Assembly (NCBI RefSeq): GCF_016920785.2
Contig: NW_024609953.1
Span: 682,001-746,000 of the forward strand
Length of the DNA: 64,000 nucleotides
Direction: 5' to 3'
Origin: Ixodes scapularis
Taxonomy: Eukaryota; Arthropoda; Arachnida; Ixodida; Ixodidae
Made by a program: the position numbers and the translations under genes. The notes below the pieces were generated by a model, which was not told the DNA's origin, did no database searches, and worked only from the letters and a program-made list of their open reading frames with translations. How positions within the stretch are numbered: the stretch's first letter is position 1; each line of letters begins with the position of its first letter. Below are positions 1 through 13,275 of this stretch, piece by piece.

Positions 1-872
1 ACACAACAGCGGATGCCACGGTCACTATGAGCGAATGAAACAGCGCCGAACCTGTGTGGTCAGCGGCCGTGCTCCTTTCGATAATTCGCTTTCACCGACA
101 CAACAGCGGACGCCACGGTCACTATGAGTGAATGAAACAGCGCCGATCGTGTATTGTCAGCGGCCGTGCTCTCTTCAATAATTCGCTTTCACCGAGGAAA
201 GAGCCGCCGCCGTGGTCACTATGAGCGGATGAAACAGCGCCGAACCTGTGTGGTCAGCGGCCGTGCTCCCTTCGATAATTCGCTTTCACCGACACAACAG
301 CGGATGAAACTCTCAGTGTGAGCGAATGAAACAGCGCCGATCGTGTATTGTCAGCGGCCGTGCTCCCTTCAATAATTCGCTTTCACCGACACAACAGCGG
401 ATGCCGCGGTCAGTGTGAGCGAATGAAACAGCGCCGATCGTGTATTGTCAGCGGCCGTGCTCCCTTAGATAATTCGCTTTCACCGACACAACAGCGGACG
501 CACGGTCTCTATGAGCGAATGAAACAGCGCCGATCGTGTATTGTCAGCGGCCGTGCTCCCTTCGATAATTCGCTTTCACCGACACAACAGCGGATGCCAT
601 GGTCAGTGTGGGCGAATGAAACAGCGCCGATCGTGTATTGTCAGCGGCCGTGCTCCCTTCGATAATTCGCTTTCACCGACACAACAGCGGATGCCACGGT
701 CAGTGTGAGCGAATGAAATAGCGCCGATCGTGTATTGTCAGCGGCCGTGCTCTCTTCGATAATTCGCTTTCACCGACACAACAGCGGACGCCACGGTTAC
801 TATGAGCGAATCAAACTGCGGCGATCATGTATTTTCAGCGGCTGTGCTCTCTCCAATAATTCGCTTTCACCG
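1..872. repeat. Satellite block A, divergent edge-type monomers
   Basis: Nine monomers starting at 1, 98, 195, 292, 389, 486, 582, 679 and 776. Most begin ACACAACAGCGG and carry CGATCGTGTATTGTCAGCGG in the middle, both absent from later blocks. The monomer at 195 instead begins AGGAAAGAGCCGCC, closer to block B, so families are mixed. The monomer at 292 has a scrambled segment (GATGAAACTCTC) and the one at 486 is 96 bp. This is the most heterogeneous part of the window, as expected near an array margin where homogenisation is weak. Confidence 0.92.
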
Positions 873-1260
873 AGGCAACAGCCGGCGCCGTGGTCACTGT
901 GAACGAATGAAACAGCGCCGAACGTCTCTTGTCAGAGGCAGTGCTCTCTTCGATAATTCGCTTTCACCGAGGCAGCAGCCGCCGCCTTGGTCACTGTGAG
1001 CGAATAAAACAGCGCGGAACGTCTCTTGTCAGAGGCCGTGCTCTCTTCGATAATTCGCTTTCACATAGGCAACAGCCGCCGCCGTGGTCACTGTGAGCGA
1101 ATTAAACAGCGCCGAACGTCTCTTGTCAGAGGCCGTTCTCTCTTCGATAATTCGCTTTCACAGAGGCAACAGCCGCCATGGTGGTCACTGTGAGCGAATG
1201 AAACAGCGCCGAACGTCTCTTGTCAGAGGCCGTGCTCTCTTCGATAATTCGCTTTCACCG
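873..1260. repeat. Satellite block B, transitional monomers
   Basis: Four monomers (873, 970, 1,067, 1,164) that bridge A and C. The left half is of the form AGGCAACAGCCGCCGCCGTG, and the middle has the CGAACGTCTCTTGTCAGAGG of block C. The right half keeps the TCTTCGATAATTCG of block A. The last bases before the next monomer vary (CACAT, CACAG), which is unusual for this otherwise constant position. Intermediate composition fits stepwise replacement of A-type by C-type monomers. Confidence 0.88.
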
Positions 1261-4072
1261 AGGCAATAGCCGCCATCGTGGTCACGGTGAACGAATAGAA
1301 CCGCGCCGAACGTCTCTTGTCAGAGGCCGTTCTCTCTCCAATAATTCGCTTTCACCGCGGCAATAGCCGCCATCGTGGTCACGGTGAACGAATAGAACAG
1401 CGCCGAACGTCTCTTGTCAGAGGCCGTTCTCTCTCCAATAATTCGCTTTCACCGAGGCAATAGCCGACATCGTGGTCACGGTGAACGAATAGAACGGCGC
1501 CGAACGTCTCTTGTCAGAGGCCGTTCTCTCTCCAATAATTCGCTTTCACCGCGGCAATAGCCGACATCGTGGTCACGGTGAACGAATAGAACAGCGCCGA
1601 ACGTCTCTTGCCAGAGGCCGTTCTTTCTCCAATAATTCGCTTTCACCGCGGCAATAGGCGCCATCGTGGTCACGGTGAACGAATAGAACAGCGCCGAACG
1701 TCTCTTGTCAGAGGCCGTTATCTCTTCAATAATTCGCTTTCACCGAGCAATAGCCGCCATCGTGGTCACGGTGAACGAATAGAACAGCGCCGAACGTCTC
1801 TTGTCAGAGGCCGTTCTCTCTCCAATAATTCGCTTTCACCGAGGCAATAGCCGCCATCGTGGTCACGGTGAACGAATTGAACAGCGCCGAACGTCTCTTG
1901 TCAGAGGCCGTTCTCTCTCCAATAATTCGCTTTCACCGCGGAAAAAGCCGACATCGTGGTCATGGTGAACGAATAGAACAGCGCCGAACGTCTCTTGTCA
2001 GAGGCCGTTCTCTCTCCAATAATTCGCTTTCACTGCGGCAATAGGCACCATCGTGGTCACGGTGAACGAATAGAACAGCGCCGAACGTCTCTTGTCAGAG
2101 GACATTCTCTCTCCAATAATTCGCTTTCACCGAGGCGATAGCCGCCATCGTGGTCACGGTGAACGAATAAAACAGCGCCGAACGTCTCTTGTAAGAGGCC
2201 GTTCTCTCTCCAATAATTCGCTTTCACCGCGGCAATAGCCGCCATCGTGGTCACGGTGAACGAATAGAACAGCGCCGAACGTCTCTTGTCAGAGGCCGTT
2301 CTCTCTCCAATAATTCGCTTTCACCGCGGCAATAGCCGCCATCGTGTTCACGGTGAACGAATAAAACAGCGCCGAACGTCTCTTGTCAGAGGCCGTTCTC
2401 TCTCTAATAATTCGCTTTCACCGCGGCAATAGCCGCCATCGTGGTCACGGTGAACGAATAGAGCAGCGCCGAACGTCTCTTGTCAGAGGCCGTTCTCTCT
2501 CCAATAATTCGCTTTCACCGCGGCAATAGCCGCCATCGTGGTCACGGTGAACGAATAGAACAGCGCCGAACGTCTCTTGTCAGAGGCCGTTCTCTCTCCA
2601 ATAATTCGCTTTCACCGCAGCAATAGCCGACATCGTGGTCACCGTGAACGAAGAGAACAGCGCCGAACGTCTCTTGTCAGAGGCCGTTCTCCCTCCAATA
2701 ATTCGCTTTCACTGCGGGAATAGCCGCCATCGTGGTCACGGTGAACGAATAGAACAGCGCCGAACGTCTCTTGTCAGAGGCCGTTCTCTCTCCAATAATT
2801 CGCTTTCACCGCAGCAATAACCGACATCGTGGTCACCGTGAACGAATAGAGCAGCGCCGAACGTCTCTTGTCAGAGGCCGTTCTCTCTCCAATAATTCGC
2901 TTTCACCGCGGCAATAGCCGCCATCGTGGTCACGGTGAACGAATAGAACAGTGCCGAACGTCTCTTGTCAGAGGCCGTTCTCTCTCCAATAATTCGCTTT
3001 CACCGCAGCAATAGCCGACATCGTGGTCACCGTGAACGAATAAAACAGCGCCGAACGTCCCTTGTCAGAGGCCGTTCTCTCTCCAATAATTCGCTTTCAC
3101 TGCGGCAATAGCCGCCATCGTGGTCACGGTGAACGAATAGAACAGCGCCGAACGTCTCTTGTCAGAGGCCGTTCTCTCTCCAATATTTCGCTTTCACCGC
3201 GGCAATAGCCGCCATCGTGGTCACGGTGAACGAATAGAACAGCGCCGAACGTCTCTTGTCAGAGGCCGTTCTCTCTCCAATAATTCGCTTTCACCGCGGC
3301 AATAGCCGACATCGTGGTCACTGTGAACGAATAAAACAGCGCCGAACGCCTCTTGTCAGAGGCCGTTCTCTCTCCAATAATTCGCTTTCACCGCGGCAAT
3401 AGCCGCCATCGTGGTCACGGTGAATGAATAGAACAGCGCCGAACGTCTCTTGTCAGAGGCCGTTCTCTCTCCAATAATTCGCTTTCACCGCGGCAATAGC
3501 CACCATCGTGGTCACGGTGAACGAATAGAACAGCGCCGAACGTCTCTTGTCAGAGGCCGTTCTCTCTCAAATAATTCGCTTTCACCGCGGCAATAGCCGC
3601 CATCGTGGTCACGGTGAACGAATAGAACAGCGCCGAACGTCTCTTGTCAGAGGCCGTTCTCTCTCCAATAATTCGCTTTCACCGCGGCAATAGCCGCCAT
3701 CGTGGTCACGGTGAACGAATAGAACAGCGCCGAACGTCTCTTATCAGAGGCCGTTCTCTCTCCAATAATTCGCTCTCACCGCGGCAATAGCCGCCATCGT
3801 GGTCACGGTGAACGAATAGAACAGCGCCGAACGTCTCTTGTCAGAGGCCGTTCTCTCTCCAATAATTCGCTTTCACCTTGGCAATAGCCGCCATCGTGGT
3901 CACGGTGAACGAATAGAACAGCGCCGAACGTCTCTTGCAAGAGGCCGTTCTCTCTCCAATAATTCGCTTTCACTGCGGCAATAGCCGCCATCGTGGTCAC
4001 GGTGAACGAATAGAACAGCGCCGAACGTCTCTTGTCAGAGGCCGTTCTCTATCCAATAATTCGCTTTCACCG
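1261..4072. repeat. Satellite block C, 29 monomers (GAATAGAACAG type)
   Basis: Typical monomers combine CGGCAATAGCCGCCATCGTG, GTCACGGTGAACGAATAGAA, GTCTCTTGTCAGAGGCCGTT and CTCTCCAATAATTCG. The GTGAACGAAT arm that completes the inverted repeat with the constant right end becomes standard here. The palindrome TCACGGTGA is present in most copies. One monomer is 96 bp (GAGCAA near 1,744). Scattered private substitutions separate monomers, so homogenisation is moderate. No gene is present. Confidence 0.9.
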
Positions 4073-7000
4073 CGGCAATAGCCGACATCGTGGTCACGGT
4101 GAACGAATAAAACCGCCCCGAACGTCTCCCGTCAGGGGCCGTGCTCTCTCCAATAATTCGCTTTCACCGCGGCAATAGCCGACATCGTGGACACGGTGAA
4201 CGAATAAAACCGCGCCGAACGTCTCCCGTCAGGGGCCGTGCTCTCTCCAATAATTCGCTTTCACCGCGGCAATAGCCGACATCGTGGTCACGGTGAACGA
4301 ATAAAACCGCGCCGAACGTCTCCCGTCAGGGGCCGTGCTCTCTCCAATAATTCGCTTTCACCGCGGCAATAGCCGACATCGTGGTCACGGTGAACGAATA
4401 AAACCGCGCCGAACGTCTCCCGTCAGGGGCCGTGCTCTCTCCAATAATTCGCTTTCACCGCGGCAATAGCCGACATCGTGGACACGGTGAACGAATAAAA
4501 CCGCGCCGAACGTCTCCCGTCAGGGGCCGTGCACTCTCCAATAATTCGCTTTCACCGCGGCAATAGCCGACATCGTGGACACGGTGAACGAATAAAACCG
4601 CGCCGAACGTCTCCCGTCAGGGGCCGTGCTCTCTCCAATAATTCGCTTTCACCGCGGCAATAGCCGACATCGTGGTCACGGTGAACGAATAAAACCGCGC
4701 CGAACGTCTCCCGTCAGGGGCCGTGCTCTCTCCAATAATTCGCTTTCACCGCGGCAATAGCCTACATCGTGGTCACGGTGAACGAATAAAACCGCGCCGA
4801 ACGTCTCCCGTCAGGGGCCGTGCTCTCTCCAATAATTCGCTTTCACCGCGGCAATAGCCGACATCGTGGACACGGTGAACGAATAAAACCGCGCAGAACG
4901 TCTCCCGTCAGGGGCCGTGCTCTCTCCAATAATTCGCTTTCACCGCGGCAATAGCCGACATCGTGGACACGCTGAACGAATAAAACCGCGCCGAACGTCT
5001 CCCGTCAGGGGCCGTGCTCTCTCCAATAATTCGCTTTCACCGCGGCAATAGCCGACAATGTGGTCACGGTGAACGAATAAAACCGCGCCGAACGTCTCCC
5101 GTCAGGGGCCGTGCTCTCACCAATAATTCGCTTTCACCGCGGCAATAGCCGACATCGTGGTCACGGTGAACGAATAAAACCGCGCCGAACGTCTCCCGGC
5201 AGGGGCCGTGCTCTCTCCAATAATTCGCTTTCACCGCGGCAATAGCCGACATCGTGGTCACGGTGAACGAATAAAACCGCGCCGAACGTCTCCCGTCAGG
5301 GGCCGTGCTCTCTCCAATAATTCGCTTTCACCGCGGCAATAGCCGACATCGTGGACACGGTGAACGAATAAAACCGCGCCGAACGTCTCCCGTCAGGGGC
5401 CGTGCTCTCTCCAATAATTCGCTTTCACCGCGGCAATAGCCGACATCGTGGTCACGGTGCACGAATAAAACCGCGCCGAACGTCTCCCGTCAGGGGCCGT
5501 GCTCTCTCCAATAATTCGCTTTCACCGCGGCAATAGCCGACATCGTGGACACGGTGAACGAATAAAACCGCGCCGAACGTCTCCCGTCAGGGGCCGTGCT
5601 CTCTCCAATAATTCGCTTTCACCGCGGCAATAGCCGACATCGTGGTCACGGTGAACGAATAAAACCGCGCCGAACGTCTCCCGTCAGGGGCCGTGCTCTC
5701 TCCAATAATTCGCTTTCACCGCGGCAATAGCCGACATCGTGGTCACGGTGAACGAATAAAACCGCGCCGAACGTCTCCCGTCAGATGCCGTGCTCTCTCC
5801 AATAATTCGCTTTCACCGCGGCAATAGCCGACATCGTGGACACGGTGAACGAAAAAAACCGCGCCGAACGTCTCCCCTCAGGGGCCGTGCTCTCTCCAAT
5901 AATTCGCTTTCACCGCGGCAATAGCCGACATCGTGGTCACGGTGAACGAATAAAACCGCGCCGAACGTCTCCCGTCAGGGGCCGTGCTCTCTCCAATAAT
6001 TCGCTTTCACCGCGGCAATAGCCGACATCGTGGTCACGGTGAACGAATAAAACCGCGCCGAACGTCTCCCGTCAGGGGCCGTGCTCTCTCCAATAATTCG
6101 CTTTCACCGCGGCAATAGCCGACATCGTGGTCACGGTGAACGAATAAAACCGCGCCGAACGTCTCCCGTCAGGGGCCGTGCTCTCTCCAATAATTCGCTT
6201 TCACCGCGGCAATAGCCGACATCGTGGACATGGTGAACGAATAAAACCGCGCCGAACGTCTCCCGTCAGGGGCCGTGCTCTCTCCAATAATTCGCTTTCA
6301 CCGCGGCAATAGCCGACATCGTGGACACGGTGAACGAATAAAACCGCGCCGAACGTCTCCCGTCAGGGGCTGTGCTCTCTCCAATAATTCGCTTTCACCG
6401 CGGCAATAGCCGACATCGTGGACACGGTGAACGAATAAAACCGCGCCGAACGTCTCCCGTCAGGGGCCGTGCTCTCTCCAATAATTCGCTTTCACCGCGG
6501 CAATAGCCGACATCGTGGTCACGGTGAACGAATAAAACCGCGCCGAACGTCTCCCGTCAGGGGCCGTGCTCTCTCCAATAATTCGCTTTCACCGCGGCAA
6601 TAGCCGACATCGTGGTCACGGTGAACGAATAAAACCGCGACGAACGTCTCCCGTCAGGGGCCGTGCTCTCTCCAATAATTCGCTTTCACCGCGGCAATAG
6701 CCGACATCGTGGTCACGGTGAACGAATAAAACCGCGCCGAACGTCTCCCGTCAGGGGCCGTGCTCTCTCCAACAATTCGCTTTCACCGCGGCAATAGCCG
6801 ACATCGAGGACACGGTGAACGAATAAAACCGCGCCGAACGTCTCCCGTCAGGGGCCGTGCTCTCTCCAATAATTCGCTTTCACCGCGGCAATAGCCGACA
6901 TCGTGGTCACGGTGAACGAATAAAACCGCGCCGAACGTCTCCCGTCAGGGGCCGTGCTCTCTCCAATAATTCGCTTTCACCGCGGCAATAGCCGACATCG

Positions 7001-8244
7001 TGGTCACGGTGAACGAATAAAACCGCGCCGAACGTCTCCCGTCAGGGGCCGTGCTCTCTCCAATAATTCGCTTTCACCGCGGCAATAGCCGACATCGTGG
7101 TCACGGTGAACGAATAAAACCGCGCCGAACGTCTGCCGTCAGGGGCCGTGCTCTCTCCAATAATTCGCTTTCACCGCGGCAATAGCCGACATCGTGGTCA
7201 CGGTGAACGAATAAAACCGCGCCGAACGTCTCCCGTCAGGGGCCGTGCTCTCTCCAATAATTCGCTTTCACCGCGGCAATAGCCGACATCGTGGACACGG
7301 TGAACGAATAAAACCGCGCCGAACGTCTCCCGTCAGGGGCCGTGCTCTCTCCAATAATTCGCTTTCACCACTGCAATAGCCGACATCGTGGTCACGGTGA
7401 ACGAATAAAACCGCGCCGAACGTCTCCCGTCAGGGGCCGTGCTCACTCCAATAATTTGCTTTCACCGCGGCAATAGCCGACATCGTGGACACGGTGAACG
7501 AATAAAACCGCGCCGAACGTCTGCCGTCAGGGGCCGTGCTCTCTCCAATAATTCGCTTTCACCGCGGCAATAGCCGACATCGTGGTCACGGTGAACGAAT
7601 AAAACCGCGCCGAACGTCTCCCGTCAGGGGCCGTGCTCTCTCCAATAATTCGCTTTCACCGCGGCAATAGCCGACATCGTGGACACGGTGAACGAATAAA
7701 ACCGCGCCGAACGTCTCCCGTCAGGGGCCGTGCTCTCTCCAATAATTCGCTTTCACCACTGCAATAGCCGACATCGTGGTCACGGTGAACGAATAAAACC
7801 GCGCCGAACGTCTCCCGTCAGGGGCCGTGCTCACTCCAATAATTTGCTTTCACCGCGGCAATAGCCGACATCGTGGACACGGTGAACGAATAAAACCGCG
7901 CCGAACGTCTCCCGTCAGGGGCCGTGCTCTCTCCAATAATTCGCTTTCACCGCGGCAATAGCCGACATCGTGGTGACGGTGAACGAATAAAATCGCGCCG
8001 AACGTCTCCCGTCAGGGGCCGTGCTCTCTCCAATAATTCGCTTTCACCGCGGCAATAGCCGACATCGTGGTCACGGTGAACGAATAAAACCGCGCCGAAC
8101 GTCTCCCGTCAGGGGCATGTCCTCTCTCCAATAATTCGCTTTCACCGCGGCAATAGCCGACATCGTGGTCACGGTGAACGAATAAAACCGCGCCGAACGT
8201 CTCCCGTCAGGGGCCGCGCTCTCTCCAATAATTCGCTTTCACCG
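4073..8244. repeat. Satellite block D, 43 monomers, mixed GTGGTCAC/GTGGACAC
   Basis: The boundary with C is abrupt: from 4,073 the monomers change together to CCGACATC, GAATAAAACCGCG, GTCTCCCGTCAGGGGCC and GCCGTGCTCTC. Within D two versions alternate irregularly, GTGGTCAC (ancestral, as in C) and GTGGACAC. After 8,245 only GTGGACAC remains apart from one relic near 20,976. AATAAA appears in each monomer from here on. One monomer near 8,117 has a local rearrangement (GGGGCATGTCCTC, +1 bp). Confidence 0.9.
7274..7952. repeat. Local 4-monomer (388-bp) duplication
   Basis: The rare start CTGCAATAGC occurs at 7,371 and again at 7,759, exactly 388 bp (4 x 97) apart. Each is followed within the same monomer by the rare pair GCTCACTCC and AATTTGCTTT (7,441 and 7,829). 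Flanking GTGGACAC and GTGGTCAC monomers repeat in the same order. This is a recent tandem duplication of four monomers; its exact edges cannot be fixed because neighbours are nearly identical. Confidence 0.8.
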
Positions 8245-8535
8245 CGGCAATAGCCGACATCGTGGACACGGTGAACGAATAAAACCGCGCCGAACGTCTC
8301 TCGTCAGGGGCCGTGCTCTCTCCAATAATTCGCTTTCACCGAGGCAATAGCCGACATCGTGGACACGGTGAACGAATAAAACCGCGCCGAACGTCTCTTG
8401 TCAGGGGCCGTGCTCTCTCCAATAATTCGCTTTCACCGCGGCAATAGCCGACATCGTGGACACGGTGAACGAATAAAACCGCGCCGAACGTCTCCCGTCA
8501 GGGGCCGTGCTCTCTCCAATAACTCGCTTTCACCG

Positions 8536-10010
8536 CGGCAATAGCCGACAGCGTGGACATGGTGAACGAATAAGACCGCGCCGAACGTCTCTCGTCAGGG
8601 GCCGTGCTCTCTCCAATAATTCGCTTTCACCGAGGCAATAGCCGACATCGTGGACACGGTGAACGAATAAAACCGCGCCGAACGTCTCCCGTCAGGGGCC
8701 GTGCTCTCTCCAATAATTCGCTTTCACCGCGGCAATAGCCGACATCGTGGACACGGTGAACGAATAAAACCGCGCCGAACGTCTCCCGTCAGGGGCCGTG
8801 CTCTCTACAATAATTCGCTTTCACCGCGGCAATAGCCGACATCGTGGACACGGTGAACGAATAAAACCGCGCCGAACGTCTCTCGTCAGGGGCCGTGCTC
8901 TCTCCAATAATTCGCTTTCACCGAGGCAATAGCCGACATCGTGGACACGGTGAACGAATAAAACCGCGCCGAACGTCTCCCGTCAGGGGCCGTGCTCTCT
9001 CCAATAATTCGCTTTCACCGCGGCAATAGCCGACATCGTGGACACGGTGAACGAATAAAACCGCGCCGAACGTCTCCCGTCAGGGGCCGTGCTCTCTCCA
9101 ATAATTCGCTTTCACCGCGGCAATAGCCGACATCGTGGACACGGTGAACGAATAAAACCGCGCCGAACGTCTCCCGTCAGGGGCCGTGCTCTCTCCAATA
9201 ATTCGCTTTCACCGCGGCAATAGCCGACATCGTGGACACGGTGAACGAATAAAATCGCGCCGAACGTCTCTCGTCAGGGGCCGTGCTCTCTCCAATAATT
9301 CGCTTTCACCGCGGCAATAGCCGACATCGTGGACACGGTGAACAAATAAAACCGCGCCGAACGTCTCCCGTCAGGGGCCGTGCTCTCTCCAATAATTCGC
9401 TTTCACCGCGGCAATAGCCGACATCGTGGACACGGTGAACGAATAAAACCGCGCCGAACGTCTCCCGTCAGGGGCCGTGCTCTCTCCAATAACTCGCTTT
9501 CACCGCGGCAATAGCCGACAGCGTGGACATGGTGAACGAATAAGACCGCGCCGAACGTCTCTCGTCAGGGGCCGTGCTCTCTCCAATAATTCGCTTTCAC
9601 CGAGGCAATAGCCGACATCGTGGACACGGTGAACGAATAAAACCGCGCCGAAAGTCTCCCGTCAGGGGCCGTGCTCTCTCCAATAATTCGCTTTCACCGC
9701 GGCAATAGCCGACATCGTGGACACGGTGAACGAATAAAACCGCGCCGAACGTCTCCCGTCAGGGGCCGTGCTCTCTCCAATAATTCGCTTTCACCGCGGC
9801 AATAGCCGACATCGTGGACACGGTGAACGAATAAAATCGCGCCGAACGTCTCTCGTCAGGGGCCGTGCTCTCTCCAATAATTCGCTTTCACCGCGGCAAT
9901 AGCCGACATCGTGGACACGGTGAACAAATAAAACCGCGCCGAACGTCTCCCGTCAGGGGCCGTGCTCTCTCCAATAATTCGCTTTCACCGCGGCAATAGC
10001 CGACATTGTG
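8536..10010. repeat. 10-monomer and 6-monomer duplications within block E
   Basis: The unusual monomer with AACTCGCTTT, CGACAGCGTGGACAT and GAATAAGACC occurs at about 8,551 and again at 9,521, 970 bp (10 x 97) away. A less complete relative lies near 12,624. The marks AAAATCGCG (9,251 and 9,833) and GAACAAATAAAACC (9,341 and 9,923) are each 582 bp (6 x 97) apart. The steps are exact monomer multiples, so the exchanges were in register. Confidence 0.8.
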
Positions 10011-13000
10011 GACACGGTGAACGAATAAAACCGCGCCTAACGTCTCTCGTCAGGGGCCGTGCTCTCTCCAATATTCGCTTTCACCGCGGCAATAGCCGAC
10101 ATCGTGGACACGGTGAACGAATAAAACCGCGCCGAACGTCTCCCGTCAGGGGCCGTTCTCTCTCCAATAATTCGCTTTCACCGCGGCAATAGCCGACATC
10201 GTGGACACGGTGAACGAATAAAACCGCGCCGAACGTCTCCCGTCAGGGGCCGTGCTCTCTCCAATAATTCACTTTCACCGCGGCAATAGCCGACATCGTG
10301 GACACGGTGAACGAATAAAACCGCGCCGAACGTCTCTCATCAGGGGCCGTGCTCTCTCCAATAATTCGCTTTCACCGAGGCAATAGCCGACATCGTGGAC
10401 ACGGTGAACGAATAAAACCGCGCCGAACGTCTCCCGTCAGGGGCCGTGCTCTCTCCAATAATTCGCTTTCACCGCGGCAATAGCCGACATCGTGGACACG
10501 ATGAACGAATAAAACCGCGCCTAACGTCTCCCGTCAGGGGCCGTGCTCTCTCCAATAATTCGCTTTCACCGCGGCAATAGCCGACATCGTGGACACGGTG
10601 AACGAATAAAACCGCGCCGAACGTCTCTTGTCAGGGGCCGTGCTCTCTCCAATATTTCGCTTTCACCGCGGCAATAGCCGACATCGTGGACACGGTGAAC
10701 GAATAAAACCGCGCCGAACGTCTCCCGTCAGGGGCCGTGCTCTCTCCAATAATTCGCTTTCACCGCAGCAATAGCCGACATCGTGGACACGGTGAACGAA
10801 TAAAACCGCGCCGAACGTCTCTCGTCAGGGGCCGTGCTCTCTCCAATAATTCGCTTTCACCGCGGCAATAGCCGACATCGTGGACACGGTGAACGAATAA
10901 AACCGCGCCGAACGTCTCCCGTCAGGGGCCATGCTCTCTCCAATAATTCGCTTTCACCGCGGCAATAGCCGACATCGTGGACACGGTGAACGAATAAAAC
11001 CGCGCCGAACGTCTCCCGTCAGGGGCCGTGCTCTCTCCAATAATTCGCTTTCACCGCGGCAATAGCCGACATCGTGGACACGGTGAACGAATAAAACCGC
11101 GCCGAACGTCTCTCGTCAGGGGCCGTGCTCTCTCCAATAATTCGCTTTCACCGAGGCAATAGCCGACATCGTGGACACGGTGAACGAATAAAACCGCGCC
11201 GAACGTCTCCCGTCAGGGGCCGTGCTCTCTCCACTAATTCGCTTTCACCGCGGCAATAGCCGACATCGTGGACACGGTGAACGAATAAAACCGCGCCGAA
11301 CGTCTCCCGTCAGGGGCCGTGCTCTCTCCAATAATTCGCTTTCACCGCGGCAATAGCCGACATCGTGGACACGGTGAACGAATAAAACCGCGCCGAACGT
11401 CTCTCGTCAGGGGCCGTGCTCTCTCCAATAATTCGCTTTCACCGAGGCAATAGCCGACATCGTGGACACGGTGAACGAATAAAACCGCGCCGAACGTCTC
11501 CCGTCAGGGGCCGTGCTCTCTCCAATAATTCGCTTTCACCGCGGCAATAGCCGACATCGTGGACACGGTGAACGAATAAAACCGCGCCGAACGTCTCCCG
11601 TCAGGGGCCGTGCTCTCTCCAATAATTCGCTTTCACCGCGGCAATAGCCGACATCGTGGACACGGTGAACGAATAAAACCGTGCCGAACGTTTCTCGTCA
11701 GGGGCCGTGCTCTCTCCAATAATTCGCTTTCACCGTGGCAATAGCCGACATCGTGGACACGGTGAACGAATAAAACCGCGCCGAACGTCTCCCGTCAGGG
11801 GCCGTGCTCTCTCCAATAATTCGCTTTCACCGCAGCAATAGCCGACATCGTGGACACGGTGAACGAATAAAACCGCGCCGAACGTCTCTCGTCAGGGGCC
11901 GTGCTCTCTCCAATAATTCGCTTTCACCGCGGCAATAGCCGACATCGTGGACACGGTGAACGAATAAAACCGCGCCGAACGTCTCTCGTCAGGGGCCGTG
12001 CTCTCTCCAATAATTCGATTTCACCGAGGCAATAGCCAACATCGTGGACACGGTGAACGAATAAAACCGCGCCGAACGTCTCCCGTCAGGGGCCGTGCTT
12101 TTTCCAATAATTCGCTTTCACCGCGGCGATAGCCGACATCGTGGACACGGTGAACGAATAAAACCGCGCCGAACGTCTCTCGTCAGGGGCCGTGCTCTCT
12201 CCAATAATTCGCTTTCACCGAGGCAATAACCGACATCGTGGACACGGTGAACGAATAAAACCGCGCCGAACGTCTCCCGTCAGGGGCCGTGCTCTCTCCA
12301 ATAATTCGCTTTCACCGCGGCAATAGCCGACATCGTGGACACGGTGAACGAATAAAACCGCGCCGAACGTCTCTCGTCAGGGGCCGTGCTCTCTCCAATA
12401 ATACGCTTTCACCGAGGCAATAGCCGACATCGTGGACACGGTGAACGAATAAAACCGCGCCGAACGTCTCCCGTCAGGGGCCGTTCTCTCTCCAATAATT
12501 CGCTTTCACCGCGGCAATAGCCGACATCGTGGACACGGTGAACGGATAAAACCGCGCCGAACGTCTCCCGTCAGGGGCCGTGCTCTCTCCAATAACTCGC
12601 TTTCACCGCGGCAATAGCCGACAGCGTGGACACGGTGAACGAATAAAACCGCGCCGAACGTCTCTCGTCAGGGGCCGTGCTCTCTCCAATAATTCGCTTT
12701 CACCGAGGCAATAGCCGACATCGTGGACACGGTGAACGAATAAAACCGCGCCGAACGTCTCCCGTCAGGGGCCGTGCTCTCTCCAATAATTCGCTTTTAC
12801 CGCGGCAATAGCCGACATCGTGGACACGGTGAACGAATAAAACCGCGCCGAACGTCTCCCGTCAGGGGCCGTGCTCTCTCCAATAATTCGCTTTCACCGC
12901 GGCAATAGCCGACATCGTGGACACGGTGAACGAATAAAACCGCGCCGAACGTCTCTCGTCAGGGGCCGTGCTCTCTCCAATAATTCGCTTTCACCGAGGC

Positions 13001-13253
13001 AATAGCCGACATCGTGGACACGGTGAACGAATAAAACCGCGCCGAACGTCTCCCGTCAGGGGCCGTGCTCTCTCTAATAATTCGCTTTCACCGCGGCAAT
13101 AGCCGACATCGTGGACACGGTGAACGAATAAAACCGCGCCGAACGTCTCCCGTCAGGGGCCGTGCTCTCTCCAATAATTCGCTTTCACCGCGGCAATAGC
13201 CGACATCGTGGACACGGTGAACGAATAAAACCGCGCCGAACGTCTCCCGTCAG

Positions 13254-13275
13254 GGGCCGTGCTCGGGCCGTGCTC
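13254..13275. repeat. 11-bp microduplication at the E/F junction
   Basis: GGGCCGTGCTC occurs twice in direct succession (13,254-13,264 and 13,265-13,275), and the rest of the monomer continues normally. It is the largest departure from the 97-bp phase in the window. It lies immediately before the first monomers carrying CTCTCGACAGG, at the left edge of block F, which has a near-identical partner near 23.6 kb. The simplest reading is an out-of-register join made when F was copied in. Confidence 0.88.

Noticed and set aside
348..6021. Short plus- and minus-strand open frames of 61 to 105 codons in blocks A to D.
   Set aside because: They appear only where a stop codon in a monomer is lost by a point change or indel. 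The peptides are translations of two or three monomers.
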